The translations under genes were made by a program, and so were the position numbers. Positions 24,143 to 32,259 of a stretch of DNA of 64,000 nucleotides are shown piece by piece. The stretch's first letter is position 1. Every line of letters begins with the position of its first letter. The stretch is from an uncultured Clostridia bacterium. GTDB taxonomy: Bacteria; Bacillota; Clostridia; Christensenellales; Aristaeellaceae. The notes beneath the pieces are model-generated. The model worked only from the letters and a program-made list of their open reading frames with translations, did not search any database and was not told the origin of the DNA. Location: the NCBI GenBank assembly GCA_934636105.1, contig CAKTZR010000015.1:1-64000 (forward strand), read 5' to 3'.

Positions 24143-25651
24143 ATGAATAAGACAATCCTGAACATGGACCACATTGTGAAATATATCTTCGACGCTTACG
24201 GCAAGCCGATCAAGGGAACGAACGTCAAAATTCTGAACGACGTGCATTTCGACGTGCGCGAGCAGGAGGTTCACATCCTCATCGGCGAAAACGGCGCGGG
24301 CAAATCCACGCTGATGAAGATCATCGGCGGCATCATTCCCCACGACGAGGGCACGTTCGAGCTGTTTGGCAAACAGGTGCATTTCAGCAATCCGCGCCAG
24401 TCGCAGGCGATGGGCGTCGGCTTCATCCATCAGGAGCTGGATTTGTGCACCAATCTGGATGTGGCGGAAAACCTGTTCCTCGGCCGGGAAATCGGCGGCC
24501 TGATTTCCGACAAAAAAGAAATGTATCGGCGCAGCCACGAGATGATGATGCAGCTGGGCTTCGACATCGATCCGCACACGCTGGTGCGCGATCTTTCCAC
24601 CGCGCAGCAGCAGATTGTGGAAATCGTGAAAGCGATTTCGTATGATTCCAAAATCATCATCATGGACGAGCCGACGGCCAGCCTGACGCAGAGTGAAATC
24701 GACCACCTGTTTGAAATCATCCGCGACCTCAAAAAGCGCGGCGTGAGCATCATCTATATTTCCCACCGCTTTGAAGAACTCAAGCAGATCGGCGACCGCC
24801 TGACCGTGCTGCGCGACGGCTGTTACGTCGGCACGATGGATATGGCGGATTTCACCTACGACAAGGCCATCAGCATGATGGTCGGCCGTCAGCTCACGCA
24901 GATGTATACCTGCACGCATCAGCCGCAGAATGAAGAAATTCTGCGGGTGGAAGGGCTGAAAATCTCGCCGCGCACCGAACCGATTTCACTGAACGTCCAC
25001 AAAGGCGAGGTCGTCGGGCTGGGCGGTCTGGTCGGTTCCGGCCGAACCGAACTGGCCAAGAGCATTTTCGGCGTGCATCCGTATTACGGCGGCAAAATCT
25101 TCTATAAGGGCCGAGAAATCACGCGGCCCGAACCGCGCGGCCTGATCGACGACGGCCTGATGTATCTGACCGAAGACAGAAAAACCGAGGGCCTGATTCT
25201 GCAAAAGGATATCTCCCAGAACGTCACGCTGGCCTCGCTGAGCAAGCTGTTTCCCTCCTCGTGGATTCATCCCAAGGTGGAGGACGAAAAAGCGCAGGCC
25301 ATGATTGAAAAGCTGAACATCGTCTGCCGCAGCGCGCGCCAGAAAACCGGCACGCTCAGCGGCGGCAACCAGCAAAAGGTTGTGCTGGGCAAATGGCTTT
25401 CCACCGGCGCGCAGATGCTCATTCTGGATGAGCCGACGCGCGGCGTTGACGTGGGCGCGAAGGCGGAAATCTACGAAATCATCGACGAGCTGGCCAGTCA
25501 GGGCGTGGGCATTTTGATGATCTCCTCCGAACTGCCGGAGCTGATCGGCATGAGCGACCGCATCTACGTCATGCGTCGCGGCACAATCTCTTATGAAATG
25601 ACGGACAAAGCCGAGTTTACGCAGGAAGAAATCCTCTCCCACACGGTTTAA
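24143..25651 (+). CDS. Sugar ABC transporter ATPase (RbsA/MglA family, two NBDs)
   Basis: A 502-residue tandem-NBD ATPase. NBD1 has Walker A GENGAGKST (about residues 52-60), signature LSTAQQQ and Walker B IIMDEPTA. NBD2 has a degenerate GLVGSGRTEL loop but an intact LSGGNQQK signature and LILDEPTRGVD, the usual asymmetry of RbsA/MglA proteins. It powers uptake through the two permeases. ATG 24143 was chosen over the earlier in-frame start because MNKTILNMDHIVK begins the conserved region; the ribosome binding site GGGGTGA is modest. Confidence 0.94.
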   Translation: MNKTILNMDHIVKYIFDAYGKPIKGTNVKILNDVHFDVREQEVHILIGENGAGKSTLMKIIGGIIPHDEGTFELFGKQVHFSNPRQSQAMGVGFIHQELDLCTNLDVAENLFLGREIGGLISDKKEMYRRSHEMMMQLGFDIDPHTLVRDLSTAQQQIVEIVKAISYDSKIIIMDEPTASLTQSEIDHLFEIIRDLKKRGVSIIYISHRFEELKQIGDRLTVLRDGCYVGTMDMADFTYDKAISMMVGRQLTQMYTCTHQPQNEEILRVEGLKISPRTEPISLNVHKGEVVGLGGLVGSGRTELAKSIFGVHPYYGGKIFYKGREITRPEPRGLIDDGLMYLTEDRKTEGLILQKDISQNVTLASLSKLFPSSWIHPKVEDEKAQAMIEKLNIVCRSARQKTGTLSGGNQQKVVLGKWLSTGAQMLILDEPTRGVDVGAKAEIYEIIDELASQGVGILMISSELPELIGMSDRIYVMRRGTISYEMTDKAEFTQEEILSHTV

Positions 25652-25656
25652 TGGAC

Positions 25657-25686
25657 TTTACAGCTTTCCCCGTTCCCTTGTATAAT
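25657..25686 (+). promoter_or_regulatory. Promoter before the lacI-like gene
   Basis: TTTACA (25657-25662), 18-nt spacer, TATAAT (25681-25686). It would drive the regulator and possibly the activase and GRE genes independently of the transporter promoter. Confidence 0.65.
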
Positions 25687-25721
25687 AAAAGTTAGAAAAA
25701 AAGTGCGGGTGATGGATACAG

Positions 25722-26747
25722 ATGAAAACTTTAACGCGTCAGAAAGTCACGCTCAAGGATATCGCTCTGGCCACAGGGTACAGCGTCAACACGGTTTCCC
25801 GCGCCCTGCGGGATAAGGACGATATTTCCCCGGAGACCAAGCGGCGGATTCAGCAGGCGCAGCGCGAGATGGGTTATATCAACAACACCATCGCGTCCTC
25901 CCTGCGCCGCGGTTACACCAATTCCATCGCGGTCATTCTGGGCGATATCTCCAACCCGCATTTCGGCATCATGATGAGCGAAATCGAGGCCCGCGCCAGA
26001 AACTACGGCTATTCTTCCTTTCTGCAAAGCACCAACGAGGATGAACGCCTTGAGCGCGACGCCATCGAGCTGGCACTCAACCGCAGCGTGGACGGCCTGA
26101 TTCTCTGCCCCAGCCAGCAAAGCGACGCCAACATCCGCTATTTGCAGTCGCTGGGCATTCCGTTCGTGCTCATCGGCAGGCGTTTTCCCGAAATTCCGAC
26201 GGATTACGTCGTCTGCGACGACGAGCTGGGCGGTTATCAGGCGACGCTGGAGCTGCTGAAAAAGGGCCATCGCCGCATCCTGACCCTTCAGGGCGCGGGG
26301 CATATTTCCAGCGCCCGTGAGCGTCTGGCGGGCTATCTCCGCGCCCACCGCGAAATGGGCGTGCCGGTCGATGAATCGCTCATCTGTCAGGGCAGCGTCA
26401 TCGGCGAGGATAACGAATCGCGTTACGAGCAGCTGGTCGGCGGCTCGCTGAATTTCACGGCGGTTTTCGCTTTCAGCGATCTGATCGCGTGGGATTTCTG
26501 GCGGTTTCTGCGCAAAAAGGGGTACAGTGTGCCGGAGGACGTCTCCCTCGTCGGGTTTGACCACATCCAGTCCCGCCTGCCCAGCCCGTTCAACCTCACC
26601 TCCATCTGCTCCTACAAGGGAAAAATGTCCACCCAGGCCGTGGATTTGCTGATTCAAAGGCTGAAAAATCAGGAAAGCGAGCCGATGCAGGTCGTCATTG
26701 AGACCAGCCTGCACGACGGCGAAACCGTTCGCGAACTTCGCGCGTAA
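25722..26747 (+). CDS. LacI-family transcriptional regulator
   Basis: A 341-residue repressor. The LacI HTH and hinge occupy about residues 8-62 (TLKDIALATGYSVNTVSRALRDK...). A periplasmic-binding-protein-like sensor follows (IAVILGDISNPHFGIMM, VDGLILCPSQQ, VSLVGFDHIQ). It likely binds the CG-centred sites at 21081-21118, which lie over the promoter of the transporter, and is released by a sugar or a pathway intermediate. ATG 25722 follows GGGTGATGG. It sits between transporter and enzyme genes, which ties the two halves together. Confidence 0.94.
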   Translation: MKTLTRQKVTLKDIALATGYSVNTVSRALRDKDDISPETKRRIQQAQREMGYINNTIASSLRRGYTNSIAVILGDISNPHFGIMMSEIEARARNYGYSSFLQSTNEDERLERDAIELALNRSVDGLILCPSQQSDANIRYLQSLGIPFVLIGRRFPEIPTDYVVCDDELGGYQATLELLKKGHRRILTLQGAGHISSARERLAGYLRAHREMGVPVDESLICQGSVIGEDNESRYEQLVGGSLNFTAVFAFSDLIAWDFWRFLRKKGYSVPEDVSLVGFDHIQSRLPSPFNLTSICSYKGKMSTQAVDLLIQRLKNQESEPMQVVIETSLHDGETVRELRA

Positions 26748-26804
26748 CACCTCGGCTTCGTCCGCACCGATTCTTGCAGGGGGCGTTCTTCCCCGGAGGT
26801 GCGA

Positions 26805-27653
26805 ATGGAAACTGGTACAATTTTTGATATCAAGGAATTTTCCGTTTTTGACGGGCCGGGCATGCGTCAAACGGTCTTCCTGAAAGGCTGCCCGCTGCGC
26901 TGCAACTGGTGCCATAACCCGGAGGGGCTGAGCGTCAAGCCGCAGCTGATGGTCAGTCTCAACAGCTGCACCCACTGCGGCAAATGCCGCGAGGTCTGCC
27001 CGCATCCCGAAGGCTGCGTCACCTGCGGGAAATGCGTGGACGCATGCCCTCAAAACATTCGCCGAATCGCGGGGACACGCATGACCAGCGCCGAGCTGGC
27101 GCAGGTCGTTTTGAAGGATGCGGCCTACTACGCCCGTTACGGCGGCGGAGTCACGTTTTCCGGCGGCGAGCCGCTGCTTCAGGCGCGCTTTCTGGCCGAA
27201 ACGCTCGATCAGCTGCCCGGCGTTCATCGCTGCATCGAAACCTCCGGCTATGCGTCGCCGGAAGCGTTTGAAAGCGTCGTCAGCCGGCTGGATTACGTCA
27301 TCATGGATCTCAAGCTGATGGACGAAACCCTGCACAGAACCTATACCGGCGTATCCAATGCGCCGATTCTGCGCAACGCGGTCACCCTGATGAAAAGCGG
27401 AAAGCCCTGCCGGTTCCGCGTGCCGCTGATTCCCGGCGTGAACGATACGACGGAAAACATGCGCGCCACGGCGGAATTTGTCAGCGGCGTCAATCCCCAT
27501 GTTCCCATCGAGCTGCTGCCCTACCACATCACGGCGGGCGCGAAATACGGCATGATCGGAGAAGATTACAAGCCGATTTTCGATACGCAGCGCAAGGTTC
27601 AGGTTCATCTTGAACTGTTGAAATCCTATGGATTGGAGGTCAGTGTGCTATGA
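26805..27653 (+). CDS. Glycyl radical enzyme activase (radical SAM)
   Basis: A 282-residue radical SAM protein that abstracts a hydrogen from the glycine of its partner GRE. The [4Fe-4S]/SAM motif C-x3-C-x2-C is Cys29, Cys33, Cys36 in GCPLRCNWC. A ferredoxin-like insert (CTHCGKCREVC and CVTCGKCVDAC) would hold two more clusters, the arrangement found in activases of dehydratase-type GREs and absent from PFL activase. GGVTFSGGEPLLQ and the IETSGYA block are the SAM-binding parts. ATG 26805 follows GGAGG (26795-26799); the GTG at 26799 overlaps it. Its stop codon overlaps the GRE start (ATGA). Confidence 0.95.
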   Translation: METGTIFDIKEFSVFDGPGMRQTVFLKGCPLRCNWCHNPEGLSVKPQLMVSLNSCTHCGKCREVCPHPEGCVTCGKCVDACPQNIRRIAGTRMTSAELAQVVLKDAAYYARYGGGVTFSGGEPLLQARFLAETLDQLPGVHRCIETSGYASPEAFESVVSRLDYVIMDLKLMDETLHRTYTGVSNAPILRNAVTLMKSGKPCRFRVPLIPGVNDTTENMRATAEFVSGVNPHVPIELLPYHITAGAKYGMIGEDYKPIFDTQRKVQVHLELLKSYGLEVSVL

Positions 27654-29725
27654 CGGACAGAATCTCGGCACTTCTAACATTTTTCATTCACGATAAAGCG
27701 CATCACGCCTATCGCCAGCCGCCTGTGGATCGCTATGAGCTGGCTCGCTCTTTCAGCGAGGCCCGCACGCCCGCGCTGGAAAGAAGCGTGGAGCGGCTGC
27801 TGTATATGCTCGACAACGAGCAGCCCGTCGTCTTCCCGAATGAACGCATCGCGTTCACCCGCACCATTCCCGTTCTGCCGGAACTTTTCACCCCGGAGGA
27901 ACTGGCCGAACTGAAAAAAACGCACTGGATTCACGAGCAGGGCGAGGTCTGCAACATCAACGTCGATTACGCCAAGCTGATGAACACCGGCTTTGACGCC
28001 AAGCGCGAGGAACTGAAACGCCTTGCGCAGGCGCGGCGCGAAAAGGGCGAAACCGAAAAAGCCGACTATCTGCTCACGCAGGAGTGCATTCTCGCGCACG
28101 CGCAGCAGCTGGCCGACCGCTATGCCGCCCAGGCCAAGGCCATCGGCAACGAAACCGTCGCCCAAACGCTGGCGCAGGTGCCGGCCAAAGCGCCGCGCAA
28201 TCTGCTGGAAGCAATGCAGATGTTCCGCATTCTGCATTTCATCATGTGGGCGGGACACAATTACCACAACACCGTCGGGCGGCTGGATCAATACATGTAT
28301 CCCTATCTGGCGCGCGACATCGCCGACGGCGTATACACGCAGGAAACGGCATTGGAGCTGGTCGAGGAATTTTTCCTGACGTTCAACCGCGACAGCGATC
28401 TGTACACCGGCATGCAGCAGGGCGACAACGGCCAGAGCGTCGTACTCGGCGGTCTTAACCCGGATGGCACGGATTCCTATAACCTGCTCTCCGAGCTCTG
28501 CCTGAAGGCCAGCCTTGAGCTCAAGCTGATCGACCCGAAAATCAACCTGCGCGTCAACAAAAACACGCCGATTTCGACCTATATTCTGGGTACGCAGCTG
28601 ACCAAGCAGGGGCTTGGCTTCCCGCAGTATTCCAACGACGACGTAGTGATTCCCGGCCTGATCGCCATGGGCTATGACAAGCAGGACGCTTATAACTACG
28701 TCGTCGCCGCCTGCTGGGAATTCATCATCCCCGGCGTGGGCATGGATATTCCCAACATCGAAGCCGTCTCGTTCGCGCGGGCCGTCGCCGAAGCGACGAC
28801 CGAACACCTCTGCGATTGCCCGGATTATGCAACCTTCACCGATTATGTGCGCCAAAACATCGTTCGCCAAGCGGACGAAATCGAGGAGAAGGTGAAAAAC
28901 ATCTATCTGTTCCCCGCGCCGTTTATCTCGCTGATGATGGAGGGATGCGTGGAAAAGGCGCAGGATATTTCGCTGGGCTGCAAATACAACAATTACGGCC
29001 TGCACGGCACCGGCGTTGCCACGGCGGCGGATTCGCTGGAAGTCATCGACCGCTATGTGTTCACCGAAAAAATACTGGACGCCAAGCGGCTTGTCGATGC
29101 GCTGAACAACAATTTTGAGGGCGAAGACGAGCTGCTGACCAAGCTGCGCTTCCACACGCCCAAGATGGGCAACAACGAGGATTGCGTCGATCAGCGCGCC
29201 GTCTGGCTGCTGGATACCTTCGCCGACGCGCTGGCCGGACGCATCAACGAACGCGGCGGCATTTTCCGCCCCGGCACGGGTTCGGCCATGTACTACGTCT
29301 GGCATGCGCAGGAAATGCCCGCCACGCCGGATGGTCGCAGAAAGGGCGAGCCGCTCGGCGCGAATTATTCCCCCAGCCTGTTCATCCGCGCGCGCGGCCC
29401 GGTTTCCATTCTGCAATCCTTCGCCAAGCCGCATCTCGCCCGCGTCATCAACGGCGGCCCGCTGACCATCGAATTCCACGACACGGTCTTCCGCAACGAC
29501 GAAGCCATCGGCAAGGTCGCCATGCTGGTTAAGAGCTTCATGGATTTGGGCGGCCACCAGCTCCAGCTCAACACCGTCAACCGCGAAACGCTGGTGGACG
29601 CGCAGAAGCACCCGGAGAACCACAAAAACCTGATCGTGCGCGTCTGGGGATGGAGCGGCTACTTCGTCGAGCTGGATAAATGCTATCAGGATCACATCAT
29701 GGCGCGCATGGAGCTTGCGGTATAA
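27650..29725 (+). CDS. Glycyl radical enzyme of unassigned substrate
   Basis: A 691-residue PFL-fold glycyl radical enzyme. The radical-bearing loop is RVWGWSGYFVELD, with the radical on Gly667. The thiyl Cys355 lies in AACWEF and Glu357 provides the C-x-E general base typical of dehydratases and other eliminases rather than the CC pair of pyruvate formate-lyase. It is shorter than characterised dehydratase-type GREs (about 780-850 residues), and its start (KAHHAYRQPPVDRYELARS) differs from them. It is activated by the upstream radical SAM protein, to which it is translationally coupled. The surrounding sugar transporter, LacI regulator and KduI/KduD-like enzymes suggest a sugar, sugar acid or polyol substrate. 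No kinase or microcompartment genes are present. Which bond is broken is unknown. Confidence 0.93.
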   Translation: MTDRISALLTFFIHDKAHHAYRQPPVDRYELARSFSEARTPALERSVERLLYMLDNEQPVVFPNERIAFTRTIPVLPELFTPEELAELKKTHWIHEQGEVCNINVDYAKLMNTGFDAKREELKRLAQARREKGETEKADYLLTQECILAHAQQLADRYAAQAKAIGNETVAQTLAQVPAKAPRNLLEAMQMFRILHFIMWAGHNYHNTVGRLDQYMYPYLARDIADGVYTQETALELVEEFFLTFNRDSDLYTGMQQGDNGQSVVLGGLNPDGTDSYNLLSELCLKASLELKLIDPKINLRVNKNTPISTYILGTQLTKQGLGFPQYSNDDVVIPGLIAMGYDKQDAYNYVVAACWEFIIPGVGMDIPNIEAVSFARAVAEATTEHLCDCPDYATFTDYVRQNIVRQADEIEEKVKNIYLFPAPFISLMMEGCVEKAQDISLGCKYNNYGLHGTGVATAADSLEVIDRYVFTEKILDAKRLVDALNNNFEGEDELLTKLRFHTPKMGNNEDCVDQRAVWLLDTFADALAGRINERGGIFRPGTGSAMYYVWHAQEMPATPDGRRKGEPLGANYSPSLFIRARGPVSILQSFAKPHLARVINGGPLTIEFHDTVFRNDEAIGKVAMLVKSFMDLGGHQLQLNTVNRETLVDAQKHPENHKNLIVRVWGWSGYFVELDKCYQDHIMARMELAV

Positions 29726-29739
29726 AGGAGGCTGTCCCC

Positions 29740-30231
29740 ATGAAAACAATCGCCGTTCAGACCATGACGGAAAAGAATTTCGCCCGATACGGCCGCTTTG
29801 CCAGCCTGACCGCGCCGGAAGGCGTGGCCATCGGCGACGCGCCAATCCGCTTCTATCGCGACATGCTGCCGCTCGGTTCCGGGCAGAATCTGTTTGCTTC
29901 GGTCACAACCGTCGAGCCGATGCCGCTTATCGTAGACGTGATGGAATATCACACCGCGACGTGGGAGGGCTTCCTCTGTCTGGATACGGACGCCTACATT
30001 GCCGTCGCGCCCGCCACGCCGGATGGCACGCTCTCGCCGGACGACATTGAAGCGTTCTTCCTGCCGAAAGGAACGATGGTTTATCTGCACGCCGGGGTGT
30101 GGCACTATGCGCCCTTCCCCGCGGGAGACACGACGCTGCATTCGCTGGTCATTCTGCCGGAACGCACCTATGCGAATCAGTGTGAAAAGCTCGCGCTGGC
30201 CCCGGAAGATCAGGTTGAATTGAGCCGGTAA
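29740..30231 (+). CDS. Ureidoglycolate lyase (AllA)-like cupin
   Basis: A 163-residue cupin-type protein that matches the AllA family pattern: PLGSGQNLFASVTTVEPMPL, VMEYHTATWEGFLCL with the His/Glu pair, and the closing LPKGTMVYLHAGVWHYAPFP, which carries the HAGVWH motif. AllA proper cleaves ureidoglycolate to glyoxylate and urea, but no allantoin or purine gene is nearby. Here it follows the GRE by 14 nt with a strong AAAGGAGG site, so it probably acts on a product or reactive intermediate of the GRE pathway. Last gene of the rightward operon. Confidence 0.82.
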   Translation: MKTIAVQTMTEKNFARYGRFASLTAPEGVAIGDAPIRFYRDMLPLGSGQNLFASVTTVEPMPLIVDVMEYHTATWEGFLCLDTDAYIAVAPATPDGTLSPDDIEAFFLPKGTMVYLHAGVWHYAPFPAGDTTLHSLVILPERTYANQCEKLALAPEDQVELSR

Positions 30232-30269
30232 AAGCAGCCGACTTGCTGCCATTTCCTGTAAACTGAAAG

Positions 30270-30313
30270 AAGAAGCCGAACCTCCTCGTTTTTGAGGAAG
30301 CTCGGCTTCTTTT
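30270..30313. terminator. Bidirectional terminator between the GRE and kdu operons
   Basis: AAGAAGCCGA (30270-30279) pairs with TCGGCTTCTT (30302-30311), extended inward by CCTC/GAGG. T-rich sequence to the right and A-rich sequence to the left let it serve both convergent operons. Confidence 0.85.
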
Positions 30314-30341
30314 ATACGCTTATGAAATCCGTTTCCGGCTG

Positions 30342-31145
30342 TTACGGCTGCTTGCCGATGTAAGCCAAAATGCCGCCGTCCACATAGAGGATGTGGCCGT
30401 TGACGAAGTTGGACGCGTCGGAAGCGAGGAACACGGCCGGGCCCTGCAGGTCTTCGGTCTTGCCCCAGCGCGCGGCCGGCGTCTTGGAGATGATGAACTG
30501 GTCAAACGGATGACGGCTGCCGTCCGGCTGACGCTCGCGCAGCGGCGCGGTCTGCGGGGTCTCGATGTAGCCCGGGCCGATGCCGTTGCACTGGATGTTG
30601 GCCTCGCCATACTCGGAGCAGATGTTGCGGGTCAGCATCTTCAGGCCGCCCTTGGCCGCCGCATACGCGGAAACCGTCTCGCGGCCCAGCTCGCTCATCA
30701 TGGAGCAGATGTTGATAATCTTGCCGTGGCCCTTCTCGATCATGCCCGGAATGCAGGCCTTGGAGACGATGAACGGCGCGTTCAGGTCAACGTCGATGAC
30801 CTTGCGGAAATCGGCCGCGCTCATCTCCAGCATCGGGATGCGCTTGATGATGCCGGCGTTGTTGACCAGAATATCGATGATGCCGACTTCCTCGCGGATC
30901 TTGGCGACGGTCTTCTGCACCGCTTCCTCATCGGTCACGTCGCAGACATAGCCGTGGGCCTTGATGCCCTTCTCCTCATAAGCGGCCAGACCCTTGTTGA
31001 CCAGCTCCTGATTGATATCGTTGAAGACGATGGTCGCGCCCGCCGCCGCATACGCGCTGGCGATGGCGAAGCCGATGCCGTAAGACGCGCCGGTGACAAA
31101 AGCAATCTTGCCTTCCAGGCTGAAATTCTTCATAAATTCGTTCAT
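30342..31145 (-). CDS. kduD: SDR dehydrogenase, KduD / gluconate 5-dehydrogenase type
   Basis: A 267-residue NAD(P)-dependent short-chain dehydrogenase. TGASYGIG (about 18-25) is the cofactor loop, NNAG is at 95-98, and the catalytic Ser148, Tyr161 and Lys165 are in place. The sequence is of the gluconate 5-dehydrogenase/KduD type, whose streptococcal relatives reduce 3-deoxy-D-glycero-2,5-hexodiulosonate to 2-keto-3-deoxygluconate after KduI-type isomerisation. Position directly behind kduI supports that role. ATG 31145 has AAGGAGG about 10 nt upstream. No KDG kinase or aldolase follows, so the pathway must be finished elsewhere. Confidence 0.85.
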   Translation of the reverse strand: MNEFMKNFSLEGKIAFVTGASYGIGFAIASAYAAAGATIVFNDINQELVNKGLAAYEEKGIKAHGYVCDVTDEEAVQKTVAKIREEVGIIDILVNNAGIIKRIPMLEMSAADFRKVIDVDLNAPFIVSKACIPGMIEKGHGKIINICSMMSELGRETVSAYAAAKGGLKMLTRNICSEYGEANIQCNGIGPGYIETPQTAPLRERQPDGSRHPFDQFIISKTPAARWGKTEDLQGPAVFLASDASNFVNGHILYVDGGILAYIGKQP

Positions 31146-31185
31146 GGGAAAGAAGCCTCCTTCTTGATGATTCCTGTATCTCACA

Positions 31186-31204
31186 ATTCCGCCGCAAGGC
31201 GGAA
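31186..31204 (-). other. Intercistronic hairpin between kduI and kduD
   Basis: ATTCCGCC and GGCGGAAT form a perfect 8-bp stem closed by a 3-4 nt loop, with no T run. It lies just after the kduI stop codon and probably stabilises the kduI mRNA or tunes expression of the second gene. Confidence 0.6.
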
Positions 31205-31211
31205 TCCAAGA

Positions 31212-32048
31212 TCAACGCAGATCCATCGGATCGATGTTGTCCATGTCGTCAAATTCCTGGTTCTCGCCGCACATGCCCCAGATGAAGGTGTAGTTGCTCG
31301 TGCCCACGCCGGTGTGGATGGACCAGGACGGAGAGATGACGGCCTGCTCGTTGTGCATGAGCAGATGGCGGGTCTCGGTCGGCTCGCCCATCATGTGGAA
31401 GACGACGTTGTTATCCTTGAGATCGAAGTAGAAATAGACCTCCATGCGGCGCTCGTGCGTGTGGCAGGGCATGGAATTCCAGTTGCTGCCCGGCGCGAGC
31501 TGGGTCATGCCCATGCAAAGCTGGCAGCTCTGCATGACGGCCGGATGGATATACTGGTTGATGACGCGCTTGTTGCAGGTTTCCACGCTGCCCAGCGGGC
31601 GCTTGTTGGCCTTGTCGATGTCGATTTTCACGGTCGGATAGGTCTTGTGCGCGGGGCAGGTGTTGATGTAGAACTTGGCCGGATCGGCGGGATCGTCGCT
31701 GGTGAAGCTCAATTCCTTCGCGCCCATGCCGACATACAGGCCGTCGTACTGCTTGAGGTCGTAAACCGTGCCGTCCACGGTGATCTTACCCTTGCCGCCG
31801 ATGTTGATGACGCCCATCTCGCGGCGCTGGAGGAACGTGTCGGAAGCCAGCTCCTTGCAGCCGACCAGCTCCACGCTCTTGGTCACCGGCATCACGCCGC
31901 CGGCGATGATGCGGTCAAAGTGGGAATAAGTCAAAATCGCGTCGTCCGGCGCGAACACGGTCTCGATGAGGTATTCGCTGCGCAGGCGGTCTGTCGTATA
32001 GTGCTTCGCATCTTCCGAAGCGGAAGGCTGACGAACGGTGAGTTGCAT
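31212..32048 (-). CDS. kduI: 5-dehydro-4-deoxy-D-glucuronate isomerase
   Basis: A 278-residue cupin-fold metalloenzyme that isomerises 5-keto-4-deoxyuronate to 3-deoxy-D-glycero-2,5-hexodiulosonate in the breakdown of unsaturated uronates from pectin or glycosaminoglycans. The metal ligands His196, His198, Glu203 (PCHTHERRME) and His245 (WSIHTGVG) fall at the positions known for KduI. ATG 32048 lies 8 nt after AAGGAGG; the ATG at 32054 is too close. First gene of a leftward operon with kduD. No polysaccharide lyase or glycoside hydrolase is in the window, so substrate must come from other loci or from uptake. Confidence 0.95.
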   Translation of the reverse strand: MQLTVRQPSASEDAKHYTTDRLRSEYLIETVFAPDDAILTYSHFDRIIAGGVMPVTKSVELVGCKELASDTFLQRREMGVINIGGKGKITVDGTVYDLKQYDGLYVGMGAKELSFTSDDPADPAKFYINTCPAHKTYPTVKIDIDKANKRPLGSVETCNKRVINQYIHPAVMQSCQLCMGMTQLAPGSNWNSMPCHTHERRMEVYFYFDLKDNNVVFHMMGEPTETRHLLMHNEQAVISPSWSIHTGVGTSNYTFIWGMCGENQEFDDMDNIDPMDLR

Positions 32049-32094
32049 GGGCATGTCCTCCTTTTAAACGGGTCAAAACTTCCCTGATAGCTTT

Positions 32095-32103
32095 AGTATA
32101 ACA
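32095..32103 (-). promoter_or_regulatory. Probable extended -10 promoter of kduI-kduD
   Basis: Minus strand TGTTATACT has the TGn extension directly before TATACT; no good -35 is seen. About 60 nt upstream the minus strand reads GATACGATAACA, which resembles the second half-site of the LacI operator cluster at 21095-21105. Confidence 0.45.
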
Positions 32104-32259
32104 CAGCTTTCGGGCAAAGGCCATAGCCGACGCTCAAAAATGTGTGTTTTTTTGTTATCGTATCGGTCAATTTAGACAAATCGTCCGATGAATTGCGTTC
32201 TGCATGACGCGCGCGCGTTTCGGATATCCTATCCGCAAAACAGGCGGGGAGGTACAGTC

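Noticed and set aside
25731..29845. Long minus-strand open frames opposite the LacI, activase and GRE genes
   Set aside because: They show no motif or ribosome binding site, while the plus strand encodes complete conserved proteins.
30342..32048. Complete pectin or glycosaminoglycan degradation locus
   Set aside because: Only the isomerase and dehydrogenase steps are present; no polysaccharide lyase, unsaturated glucuronyl hydrolase, KDG kinase or KDPG aldolase is in the window.
32160..32259. Sigma-G promoter before gerAA
   Set aside because: No pair of -35 and -10 elements with proper spacing could be found; only a small hairpin is visible.
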